Positions 1 to 7,079 of a stretch of 7,079 nt of DNA are shown here, in pieces. Numbering within the stretch: the first letter of the stretch is position 1; each line of letters begins with the position of its first letter. The stretch lies in assembly GCA_003575245.1 (NCBI GenBank), contig NMQN01000334.1, positions 1 to 7,079 on the forward strand, written 5' to 3'. A program made the position numbers and the translations under genes. The notes under the pieces were generated by a model. It saw only the letters and a program-made list of their open reading frames with translations. It did not search any database and was not told where the DNA came from. Source of the DNA: Candidatus Atribacteria bacterium 1244-E10-H5-B2 (GTDB lineage Bacteria > Atribacterota > JS1 > SB-45 > 34-128).

Positions 1-3000
1 AATCCTGAATCTTTAAAATATCATGGGGGTCAATAAATCCAACAGTCAATCTTTCTCCAGCCTTAATCTTCTGTCCTTTTTCTACTATTAATCTTAAATC
101 AGGGGGAATATTATAGATTTTTTTCTTTTCTTCAATAGGGTCTTCATTCTCTTTTAATGTTTCAGGATTAATTACTACCTGTTTCTTGTGATTGTTTTCA
201 GTAATAATTTCCTCTACTATTCCATTTATCTCACTAATTACTGCCTGTTTTTTGGGCTTTCTTACCTCAAAGAGTTGCTCTACCCGTGGAAGTCCTAAGG
301 TAATATCTTCACCGCTTATTTTGACCCCTCCAGTATGAAAAGTTCTTAAAGTTAATTGTGTTCCAGGTTCTCCAATAGATTGAGCCGCAATAACTCCTAC
401 GGCTTCCCCGATATTTACTAATTTTTGAGTAGCCATATCTTTACCATAACATTTGGCACATATTCCATGTTCTGCTCTGCAGGTTAAAACTGATCTAACT
501 TTAACCTCTTTTATCCCCGCTTCCGAAATCTTTTTAGCGCTTTTTTCGTCAATTTCTTCCCCTAATCCCACTAATACTTTACCAGTTTTGAGGTCTATTG
601 TCTCTTCTTGAGTTATCCGACCTACCAACCTTTCTTGTAAAGTCTCGATTACAGTACTATCATCTTGAAATGCCCTGATAATTATTCCATCAGATGTGCC
701 ACAGTCTTCTTCTCTGATAATTGCATCTTGAGCTACATCAACCAATCTTCTGGTTAAATATCCTGATTTTGAAGTTCTAAGAGCAGTGTCTGCTAATCCT
801 TTTCGAGCACCATGGGTAGAAATAAAATACTCTAATACTGACAAACCGTCTCTAAAATTAGACCTAATGGGGAATTCAATGATCTTTCCCGAAGGATCAG
901 CCATTAAACCCCTCATTCCAGCTAACTGGCCAATTTGACGTTTACTTCCTCGAGCTCCAGAATCAGCCATAATATATAAAGGATTAAATTTGCTTAAATT
1001 CTTTAAAATAGCATCAACTACATCATCGGCAGCTTTGGTCCAGGCGTTTACAATTTTCTGTTCTCTCTCATCCTCCATAATTAATCCGTAATTATATTGT
1101 TCTTGAATCCTATCTACTTCCCCTTCAGCTACTTCTAATATCTTATCTTTTTGGGAAGGTATTTCTAAATCTACCACACCTATAGAAATCCCGGAAGAGG
1201 TAGCAAAACTAAAGCCTAATTTTTTAATCTTATCTAAAATATCAACAGTTCTTTCTTTTCCATATTTTCGGTAAACAAAAGAAATAATCTTTTCTAAGGA
1301 TCTTTTAGTTATAGTTAAATTGATAAAATCCATATCATCAGGGAAAATTTCGTTAAAAATAATTCTACCGGCTGTTGTATCTTTTAAGGAGTCGTGTATT
1401 TTGTATTTAATTTTAGCATGTAAGTCTATAAAACCACTCTCATAAGCCCTTATTACCTCATTGGGATTACCAAAAATTTTACCCTCACCCTTCTGTGCAC
1501 TTTCCCGCATAGTAAGATAATAACAACCTAAAATAATATCCTGGCTAGGCAAAGCTATGGGTAAGCCATTAGCTGGAGAGAGTATATTATTCGAAGATAG
1601 CATTAAAATTTCTGCTTCAGCTTGAGCTTCCGGCGAAAGAGGAACATGAACTGCCATCTGATCGCCATCAAAGTCTGCATTAAAAGCTGCGCAAACTAAA
1701 GGATGAATCTGTATTGCATTTCCTTCCACCAAAACAGGTTTAAAGGCTTGAATGCCTAAACGATGTAATGTTGGTGCCCGATTTAGTAAGATAGGATGAT
1801 CTTCTATAATATCTTTTAATATACTCCAGACTTCTGGCTTGCCTTTCTCTACTATTTTTTTGGCAGTTTTGATATTATGCGCTAAATCCTGAGATACTAA
1901 CTCTCTCATTACATATGGCTTGAACAGCTCCAAAGCCATTCTTTTAGGTAATCCGCATTGGTGAAATTTTAAATTCGGACCAACTACAATTACCGATCTT
2001 CCCGAATAATCCACTCTTTTACCCAAAAGGTTCTGTCTAAATCTTCCTTTCTTGCCTTTTAGCATATCACTTAACGATTTTAGGGGTCTATTCCCTGCAC
2101 CAAGTACTGCTCGCCCTCTCCTGCCATTGTCTATTAGAGCATCAACCGCTTCCTGTAACATCCGCTTTTCATTTTTAATGATAATTTCCGGTGCCCCTAA
2201 TTCTAATAATCTTTTTAATCTATTATTCCGATTTATAACCCTCCTATACAGGTCATTTAAATCTGAAGTAGCAAAACGTCCTCCCTCCAATTGCACCATA
2301 GGCCTTAAATCTGGAGGAATAACTGGAATTGTTTCTAATATCATCCATCCAGGTGTGCAATTAGATTTACGAAATGCCTCGACTATCTGCAATCTTTTAA
2401 TAATCTTTTTTGTTTTTTGGCCACTAGTTTTTTTTAATTCTTCGCGAAGTTCCAGGGTCAATTTATCTAAAGCCACTCCTTCCAATAGTCCTTTAATTGC
2501 TTCTGCTCCTATTCCAGCTTTAAATTCGGGATCATAGTTGCTTAAAAGAAGTTTTTCTATTTCTAAAATTATTTCTCCTATTTTGTAAGGAGTGTTACCA
2601 GGATGTATCACTATATAACAAGACTCTTCAATGTTTTGAGTAGCTAATTTTGCCCGCAAGGATAAATTTTTTTCTTCCTCTAATCTCTTTAGGTTAGTTT
2701 CAGAAATTAAGCCATCAATTTTATTAATTCGATATTGGATTTCCTTGTTTTTTACCTCTTTTTCTTTAACTTCTTCAACCTCTTTTTCTTCTTCTTTAAT
2801 TCCTTCTTTAGTTTCTTCGATTTCTTCTTCGATTTCAGATTTTTCCTCTTCTTCTATGGATAATAATGATTCCTTTTGATAGAATATTTTACCGAATATT
2901 TTCTGCAGATCCTGATCCTCTTCCTCCGAAATTACATCACCCATTTTATGAGAAAATATTTTTACTTTATTAATATTATAAACCGGTTCGGCTTTTAATT

Positions 3001-3511
3001 TTTCATTATACTTCTTGTGAATACGGTACTCTACCTCTAAAATTATATCTCCTTTTTCCAAACCTGTCCCGTCACTCTCAATAACCTCGAATAATTGTTC
3101 TCTTCTTCGGTCTGGAGCAAAGTATAAAATCTTTTCTAAATTACGGGGAGGTATATCTAAAAGTAGAGATAAAGGACTAGGTATGGCCTTAAAATACCAA
3201 ACATGGGAAACAGGGGAAGCTAATTTAATGTGCCCCATTCTTTCTCTTCGAGTGATAGATTTGGTAACTTCAACTCCACATCTATCGCAAATTACACCTT
3301 TATATCTTATCCTTTTGTACTTTCCACAACTGCATTCCCAATCTTTAACTGGTCCGAATATTCTTTCGCAGAACAAACCATCTTTCTCTGGTTTTAAAGT
3401 TCTATAATTGATAGTTTCTGGTTTTTTAACTTCGCCATGAGACCATTTTTTTACTTGCTCTGGTGAAGCCAGTCCGATTTTGATCGAGCTAAAACTCTTC
3501 AAAATTGTCAA
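1..3511 (-). CDS. rpoC: DNA-directed RNA polymerase subunit beta' (RpoC), 3' end beyond window
   Basis: This is the catalytic beta' subunit of RNA polymerase, with 1170 codons visible and no internal stop. Numbering from TTG 3511, the N-terminal zinc site is C60, C62, C75 and C78 (the CGKYKR...CDRCG region). The cleft region [15 protein letters not shown] begins near residue 410, and [11 protein letters not shown] surrounds D501. The catalytic magnesium loop NADFDGD uses D613, D615 and D617. The bridge helix spans about 886-921, the second zinc site is C937, C1011, C1018 and C1021, and the trigger-loop histidine is H1059 in RTFHTGG. No large insertion follows the trigger loop, unlike E. coli. 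Translation stops at PHDILKIQD, so by family comparison roughly 150 residues are missing. About 158 residues are inserted after the LEKILYFA segment, described separately. The gene lies downstream of rpoB on the same strand and is probably co-transcribed with it. Identity is certain; only the exact start is open. Confidence 0.98.
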   Translation of the reverse strand, partial: MTILKSFSSIKIGLASPEQVKKWSHGEVKKPETINYRTLKPEKDGLFCERIFGPVKDWECSCGKYKRIRYKGVICDRCGVEVTKSITRRERMGHIKLASPVSHVWYFKAIPSPLSLLLDIPPRNLEKILYFAPDRRREQLFEVIESDGTGLEKGDIILEVEYRIHKKYNEKLKAEPVYNINKVKIFSHKMGDVISEEEDQDLQKIFGKIFYQKESLLSIEEEEKSEIEEEIEETKEGIKEEEKEVEEVKEKEVKNKEIQYRINKIDGLISETNLKRLEEEKNLSLRAKLATQNIEESCYIVIHPGNTPYKIGEIILEIEKLLLSNYDPEFKAGIGAEAIKGLLEGVALDKLTLELREELKKTSGQKTKKIIKRLQIVEAFRKSNCTPGWMILETIPVIPPDLRPMVQLEGGRFATSDLNDLYRRVINRNNRLKRLLELGAPEIIIKNEKRMLQEAVDALIDNGRRGRAVLGAGNRPLKSLSDMLKGKKGRFRQNLLGKRVDYSGRSVIVVGPNLKFHQCGLPKRMALELFKPYVMRELVSQDLAHNIKTAKKIVEKGKPEVWSILKDIIEDHPILLNRAPTLHRLGIQAFKPVLVEGNAIQIHPLVCAAFNADFDGDQMAVHVPLSPEAQAEAEILMLSSNNILSPANGLPIALPSQDIILGCYYLTMRESAQKGEGKIFGNPNEVIRAYESGFIDLHAKIKYKIHDSLKDTTAGRIIFNEIFPDDMDFINLTITKRSLEKIISFVYRKYGKERTVDILDKIKKLGFSFATSSGISIGVVDLEIPSQKDKILEVAEGEVDRIQEQYNYGLIMEDEREQKIVNAWTKAADDVVDAILKNLSKFNPLYIMADSGARGSKRQIGQLAGMRGLMADPSGKIIEFPIRSNFRDGLSVLEYFISTHGARKGLADTALRTSKSGYLTRRLVDVAQDAIIREEDCGTSDGIIIRAFQDDSTVIETLQERLVGRITQEETIDLKTGKVLVGLGEEIDEKSAKKISEAGIKEVKVRSVLTCRAEHGICAKCYGKDMATQKLVNIGEAVGVIAAQSIGEPGTQLTLRTFHTGGVKISGEDITLGLPRVEQLFEVRKPKKQAVISEINGIVEEIITENNHKKQVVINPETLKENEDPIEEKKKIYNIPPDLRLIVEKGQKIKAGERLTVGFIDPHDILKIQD
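2549..3091 (-). other. Lineage-specific insertion in beta', flanked by two related segments
   Basis: Residues 141-163 of beta' (3023-3091, [20 protein letters not shown]...) and residues 299-321 (2549-2617, [20 protein letters not shown]...) align with 9 of 23 identities, sharing VI, T, G, IILE and E. In Bacillus beta' as I remember it, a single such segment (YVVTDPANTPLEKKQLL) links the YFA motif to MGAEAI. Here the second copy leads straight into [11 protein letters not shown]. The protein therefore carries about 158 extra residues that look like a local duplication with a spacer between the copies. Thermus beta' has a larger insertion at nearly the same place, so the site tolerates extra domains. 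The insert should project from the clamp, away from the catalytic centre. The boundaries are approximate. Confidence 0.7.
2738..2860 (-). other. Glu/Lys-rich low-complexity segment inside the beta' insertion
   Basis: Residues 218-258 of beta' run from [13 protein letters not shown] to VKNKEI. Of 41 residues, 20 are Glu and 8 are Lys, with Ile or Val at intervals. This pattern suggests either a single charged alpha helix, a weak coiled coil or a flexible charged linker. On the plus strand it appears as a pyrimidine-rich TTC/CTT tract. The reading frame is unbroken and the conserved beta' sequence resumes in frame on both sides, so this is a real part of the protein rather than a sequencing artefact. 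No function can be read from it. Confidence 0.8.
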
Positions 3512-3528
3512 TATGATTACCCCCCCCC
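3512..3528 (-). promoter_or_regulatory. rpoC ribosome binding site: nine-G run with extended Shine-Dalgarno match
   Basis: Read on the minus strand, nine G (3528-3520) are followed by TAATCATA and then TTG at 3511. GGGGGTAATC matches the extended Shine-Dalgarno consensus GGAGGTGATC at 8 of 10 positions. The gap from the last G to TTG is 8 nt, which is ideal. The site decides the start. TTG 3511 gives [18 protein letters not shown], whose short leader before IGLASPE fits the family. The next TTG (3502) lies 17 nt from the G run, and the ATGs at 3539 and 3530 are in another frame. A TTG start for rpoC is, as I remember it, also found in Bacillus. The uninterrupted G run is unusual for a binding site. 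Confidence 0.75.
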
Positions 3529-3537
3529 ATTTTAGTC

Positions 3538-3694
3538 ATTAGTGAATAGTATCAGAGTGTAAAGCTAAAAACGTAAAACCAAAACTTAAAACTTAAAATC
3601 AAAGAAAAAGTTTTGAATTTTGAATTATGGTTTTTCGCTTTTCGCTTTAAGTTTTTAGTTTAATACTGACGCAATACGATATACTATTACTAAT
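3538..3694. repeat. 157-nt A+T-rich near-palindrome filling the rpoB-rpoC gap (MITE-like or REP-like)
   Basis: The outer ends are inverted repeats. ATTAGTGAATAGTATC at 3538-3553 matches the reverse complement of 3678-3694 (ATTAGTAATAGTATATC) apart from one single-base and one two-base indel. Further in, CTAAAAAC near 3564-3571 matches the complement of 3650-3657. The middle carries short tandem units (AACTTAAA twice; TTTTGAAT-type units twice) that pair across a centre near 3605, partly through G-U wobbles. As RNA, the whole stretch could form one long imperfect hairpin. One end abuts the rpoB stop codon and the other lies 9 nt before the G run of the rpoC leader. Removing it would leave a normal gap of 26 nt between the rpoB stop and TTG. 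No target duplication is clear and there is no coding potential. An inserted non-autonomous repeat is my inference. Confidence 0.7.
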
Positions 3695-6600
3695 TTATGT
3701 TATTTCTTTCATTAAATTTTCATTAATTTCATCTTTTGAATCGATATCCTCTCTAACATCTACTTCTTTGCCTTGAGCATTTAAAATTTGTACATCTAAA
3801 CTTAAACTTCGCAATTCTTTAATTAAAACTTTAAATGATTCTGGCATGCCGGGTACAGGGATACCTTCACCCTTAACAATGGCTTCATAAGTTTTAATTC
3901 TTCCCAACACATCATCTGATTTTATAGTTAAAAGCTCCTGAAGATTGTAAGCTGCTCCATATCCTTCTAAAGCCCAAACTTCCATTTCACCAAATCTTTG
4001 ACCTCCAAATTGTGCTTTTCCCCCTAAAGGCTGTTGAGTAACTAAAGAGTATGGACCAGTAGAACGAGCGTGGATTTTATCAGCTACTAAATGCGCTAAT
4101 TTTAAAATATAGCTATAACCTACAGTAACCTTTAGGTCAAATGGTCTGCCCGTTCTACCATCATAAAGAGTTATTTTGCCATCTTTGGGCAGGCCTGCTT
4201 CTGATAAGGATTGTTCAATTTCTTCTTCTCTTGCTCCGTTAAAAATAGGAGTTATGACTCTAAGACCTAAGGTTTTAGCTACCCAGCCTAAATGTACTTC
4301 TAAAATTTGCCCTACATTCATCCGAGAGGGAACTCCTAAAGGATTCAATACTATTTCTACTGGCGTACCATCTGACATAAAAGGCATATCAGCCTCCGAT
4401 AAAATTTTAGCAATAACTCCTTTATTTCCATGTCTTCCTGAAATCTTATCTCCTTCTGAAATCTTTCTTTTTTGGGCAATAAAAACTTTTACTAATTGAT
4501 TTACTCCCGGGGGAAGTTCGTCATTATTTTCCCTGGAAAATACTTTTACATCTATAACCTTACCTTTTTCACCATGGGGAACCCGGAGAGAAGTATCTCT
4601 TATTTCTCGAGCTTTTTCCCCAAAAATTGCTCTCAATAATCTTTCCTCCGGTCCTAAATCAGTTTCACCCTTAGGAGTTACTTTTCCTACTAAAATATCA
4701 CCCGATTCCACCTCTGCCCCAATTCGAACTATTCCTCTTTCGTCTAAATTAGATAGGCTGCCTTCCCCGATATTAGGGATATCACAAGTTATTTCTTCTG
4801 GTCCTAATTTAGTATCCCGTGCTTCACACTCCTGTTCAGAAATATGAATTGAGGTGAAAGTATCTTCTCTAACTAATTTCTCACTAACTAAGATAGCATC
4901 CTCAAAATTATAGCCTTCCCAAGGCATATAAGCTATTAAAATATTCCTGCCTAAAGAAAGCTGACCTTCAGAAGTTAAGGGACCATCAGCAAGCACATCT
5001 CCCTTCTTTACTATCATTCCTTCCTTCACTAAAGGTATCTGATTTATACAAGTTCCCTGATTAGAACGAACGAATTTTTTTAAAATATATTCTTTTTGGA
5101 TATTATCAGTATTTTTAATAATTATTTCGTCTGCACTTACTTCTTTCACCAAGCCATTATCTTGGGAAATAAGGACTGCACCTGAGTCGACAGCAACTTT
5201 ATTTTCCATTCCTGTTCCCACTAAAGGAACTTCGGGTTTTATTAAAGGTACAGACTGTCTCTGCATATTAGTGCCCATTAAGGCTCTATTTGCATCATCG
5301 TGCTCTAAAAAGGGTATTAAACTAGCTGAAATGCTGGCAATCTGTTTGGGAGATACATCAATAAAATCTATTTCATCTGGCAGACACTCGATAATGTCCC
5401 CTCTAAACCTGCAAGGTACATCGTCTTGTGAAATTTTGTTATCTTTATCTATTTTTATATTTATTTGAGCAATTTTATATTTATCTTCTTCATCTGCAGA
5501 GAGGTAAACGATCTCATCAGTTATTTTCCCGTCTGTCACCCTAAAATATGGTGTTTCAATGAATCCTAATTCGTTCACTCTTGCATAGATACAAAGTGAT
5601 CCTATTAATCCAATATTAGGGCCTTCAGGAGTCTCAATGGGACAAATTCTGCCATAATGAGTGTGGTGAACATCTCTTACTTCAAAGCCCGCTCTTTCTC
5701 TGGTTAAACCTCCCGGGCCTAAGGCAGAAAGCCTTCTTTTATGAGTAATTTCAGATAAAGGATTAGTCTGATCCATAAACTGAGAAAGCTGACTACTCCC
5801 AAAAAACTGTCTAATTGTAGCCAATAATGGCCGTGCATTTATCAAAGCTTGAGGAGTAATGGCAGAAACATCAGGCTGGATAGTCATCCTCTCCCGAATC
5901 ACTCTTTCCATCCTGCTTAATCCAATGTAAAATTGATCTTGAAGTAACTCGCCAACTGTCTTTATCCTTCTATTTCCTAAATGATCAATATCGTCCATAT
6001 ACCCAATTCCTCTATATAAATTGACTAAATATCTTAATGAAGCTACAATGTCCTCTCTTGCTAACGAAGGACCTTTTTTTATTTTAATTTTTTCTTTACA
6101 TTCTTTTATTTTGTATAACAAGGCAATAGTTAATTTGCTTCCTGTACTGCAGATTACTTCACCTGTTTTGGGATTAATTATATCTTCAGCTGTAATCGTA
6201 TCTATAATCCCCTCATTGATTCCTTCACTCAGTTTATCAACAATAGGCATAAAAGCTTCGTCTTTCTCATTAAAAACAGTTACCGTTTCATTTTCAGAAT
6301 TCAGTACTTTTACCTTTTCAATTCCTGAGTTTATTATTACAGAAAATATTTTCTGATTTATTTTCTCTTCTGCTTTTACGATTATTTTATTGCTACCGGG
6401 ATCAACAATGTCTTCAGCAACGATTTTACCTAATATCCGATCTCCAAAGTTTAATTTCCTATTAATTTTATATCTTCCGACTTTTGCTAAATCATATCTT
6501 TTAGGATCAAGAAGTAATCTATAAATTAATTGACGAGTATTTCTTTCAGTCGGAGGTTCGCTGGGTCTCAATCTTCTAAATATTTCTATCAGGGCTTCTT

Positions 6601-7079
6601 TTTCATTGGCTGTATTATCTTTTTCTAAAGTTGTTTTTATAATCTCTTCGTAATCAAAAAGTTCCATTATTTCTTCATTATTTTCATATCCCAATGCTCT
6701 TAATAGGGTAGTTGCTGGAATTTTTCTTTTTTTATCAATTCTGACATAAATCATGTCGGAAGAATCAAATCCAAATTCTAACCAAGATCCACGATTAGGT
6801 ATAATTTTAAATTTATACAATGATTTGCTATTTTCATTTTTTTCTTCATCAAAATAAATACCGGGAGATCTTATTAATTGATTTACTATCACTCTTTCTG
6901 CTCCGTTAATAACGAAACCTCCGTTTTCGGTCATAAGCGGTAACTCGCCCATAAAGACGTCTTGCTCTTTAATTTCACCTGTCTTCTTGCTGATTAAATT
7001 TATCTTTACTTCTAAAGGAGCAGAATAAGTTCCGTCTTTTTCCCAACATCCGTAAGCAGAATCTTTACATTCCCCCAGG
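3695..7079 (-). CDS. rpoB: DNA-directed RNA polymerase subunit beta (RpoB), 5' end beyond window
   Basis: This is the beta subunit of RNA polymerase, which forms the other half of the active-site cleft. 1127 residues are visible, ending in TAA at 3697-3695. The frame stays open to the window edge, so ATG 6952 ([20 protein letters not shown]) is an internal methionine. The codons upstream of it read [12 protein letters not shown]...EIKEQDVF, which is conserved RpoB sequence. By family length about 60-70 residues are missing. Numbering from that methionine: beta lobe about 160-300, [10 protein letters not shown] 320-329, rifampicin cluster 385-413, [13 protein letters not shown] 437-449, [13 protein letters not shown] 681-693, flap region about 780-830. 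The active-site stretch [12 protein letters not shown] is 834-845, and [20 protein letters not shown], 974-993, is the C-terminal clamp anchor that contacts beta'. The segment after the flap is short, without the long insertion of E. coli. rpoC follows downstream. Confidence 0.98.
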   Translation of the reverse strand, partial: LGECKDSAYGCWEKDGTYSAPLEVKINLISKKTGEIKEQDVFMGELPLMTENGGFVINGAERVIVNQLIRSPGIYFDEEKNENSKSLYKFKIIPNRGSWLEFGFDSSDMIYVRIDKKRKIPATTLLRALGYENNEEIMELFDYEEIIKTTLEKDNTANEKEALIEIFRRLRPSEPPTERNTRQLIYRLLLDPKRYDLAKVGRYKINRKLNFGDRILGKIVAEDIVDPGSNKIIVKAEEKINQKIFSVIINSGIEKVKVLNSENETVTVFNEKDEAFMPIVDKLSEGINEGIIDTITAEDIINPKTGEVICSTGSKLTIALLYKIKECKEKIKIKKGPSLAREDIVASLRYLVNLYRGIGYMDDIDHLGNRRIKTVGELLQDQFYIGLSRMERVIRERMTIQPDVSAITPQALINARPLLATIRQFFGSSQLSQFMDQTNPLSEITHKRRLSALGPGGLTRERAGFEVRDVHHTHYGRICPIETPEGPNIGLIGSLCIYARVNELGFIETPYFRVTDGKITDEIVYLSADEEDKYKIAQINIKIDKDNKISQDDVPCRFRGDIIECLPDEIDFIDVSPKQIASISASLIPFLEHDDANRALMGTNMQRQSVPLIKPEVPLVGTGMENKVAVDSGAVLISQDNGLVKEVSADEIIIKNTDNIQKEYILKKFVRSNQGTCINQIPLVKEGMIVKKGDVLADGPLTSEGQLSLGRNILIAYMPWEGYNFEDAILVSEKLVREDTFTSIHISEQECEARDTKLGPEEITCDIPNIGEGSLSNLDERGIVRIGAEVESGDILVGKVTPKGETDLGPEERLLRAIFGEKAREIRDTSLRVPHGEKGKVIDVKVFSRENNDELPPGVNQLVKVFIAQKRKISEGDKISGRHGNKGVIAKILSEADMPFMSDGTPVEIVLNPLGVPSRMNVGQILEVHLGWVAKTLGLRVITPIFNGAREEEIEQSLSEAGLPKDGKITLYDGRTGRPFDLKVTVGYSYILKLAHLVADKIHARSTGPYSLVTQQPLGGKAQFGGQRFGEMEVWALEGYGAAYNLQELLTIKSDDVLGRIKTYEAIVKGEGIPVPGMPESFKVLIKELRSLSLDVQILNAQGKEVDVREDIDSKDEINENLMKEIT
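5714..5800 (-). other. Rifampicin-binding cluster I of RpoB, sensitive-type residues
   Basis: The stretch from [11 protein letters not shown] to LSALGPGG matches the E. coli rifampicin cluster. The positions most often changed in resistant strains carry the sensitive residues: Q513, D516, H526, R529, S531 and L533 in E. coli numbering. I572, in PNIGLI just downstream, is also kept. The only difference I see near the core is Thr in place of Asn518. The enzyme is therefore predicted to bind rifampicin. This follows from known resistance positions and was not tested. Confidence 0.85.
6080..6421 (-). other. Two-copy AEDI-P motif in the RpoB lobe
   Basis: Two modules of about 40 residues lie in tandem in the beta lobe. 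Copy one (6302-6421) begins [15 protein letters not shown] and ends GIEKVKVL. Copy two (6080-6193) begins [15 protein letters not shown] and ends KEKIKI. Both share AEDI, a Pro two residues on, a beta-rich stretch, then a helix-like stretch and a closing strand. Identity is modest, so any duplication would be old. Many bacteria have one module of the type AED-VDPETGEV here, as I remember; E. coli lacks it. The region lies on the enzyme surface near downstream DNA. Confidence 0.55.

Noticed and set aside
2052..2537. Plus-strand open frame of 161 codons
   Set aside because: It lies wholly opposite the conserved rpoC body, has no family resemblance, and its composition is what the antisense of an AT-rich gene gives.
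2738..2860. TTC/CTT-rich tract as a microsatellite or frameshifted region
   Set aside because: The frame is continuous and conserved beta' sequence resumes on both sides, so it encodes a Glu/Lys-rich protein segment.
3183..3407. Plus-strand open frame of 74 codons
   Set aside because: It is antisense to the rpoC N-terminal zinc region and has no independent support.
3540..3690. Separate rpoC promoter in the gap
   Set aside because: TTTACA and TTGCGT resemble -35 boxes, but no good -10 box lies 16-18 nt downstream of either. Chance matches are expected in A+T-rich DNA.
3538..3694. Intrinsic terminator between rpoB and rpoC
   Set aside because: The hairpin is long but A+T-rich, with no G+C-rich stem followed by a U run, and an efficient stop inside this essential operon is unlikely.
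4176..6356. Plus-strand open frames at 4176-4499, 5271-5468 and 6021-6356
   Set aside because: All are antisense to conserved RpoB sequence. The hydrophobic look of the last one comes from reading Lys/Glu/Asn-rich codons on the opposite strand.
6950..6952. ATG at 6952 as the rpoB start codon
   Set aside because: The frame continues upstream to the window edge with conserved RpoB residues ([14 protein letters not shown]), so this methionine is internal.

Overview
The window holds two core housekeeping genes, both on the minus strand and both cut by the window edges. They are rpoB (RNA polymerase beta subunit, 5' end missing, 3695-7079) followed downstream by rpoC (beta' subunit, 3' end missing, 1-3511). 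This is the normal bacterial rpoB-rpoC order. Every catalytic and metal-binding motif expected in the visible parts is present, and I found no stop or frameshift inside either body. I see no new defence, mobile or biosynthetic system, and no tRNA, rRNA or CRISPR.

The organism is a low-G+C bacterium (A+T-rich throughout by eye, with many AAA, GAA, ATT and TTA codons). Beta' has no large insertion in its trigger loop and beta has no long insertion after the flap, unlike Proteobacteria. The best remembered match is to Firmicutes-like and deep-branching or candidate-phylum bacteria. I cannot fix the phylum. An uncultured Atribacterota-like or similar lineage is only a guess.

Layout along the minus strand: 7079-3695 is rpoB, missing roughly the first 60-70 residues and ending in TAA. 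3694-3538 is a 157-nt A+T-rich near-palindrome that starts directly after the rpoB stop and looks inserted. 3528-3512 is the rpoC leader, with a run of nine G and an extended Shine-Dalgarno match. 3511-1 is rpoC, probably starting at TTG 3511, with about 150 C-terminal residues beyond the window.

The two subunits together form the RNA polymerase active-site cleft and should be co-transcribed. The points worth a second look are the palindrome between the genes, the unusual rpoC start, a roughly 158-residue insertion in beta' that looks like a local duplication separated by a Glu/Lys-rich linker, a two-copy motif in the beta lobe, and a short Cys-containing insertion near the N-terminus of beta.
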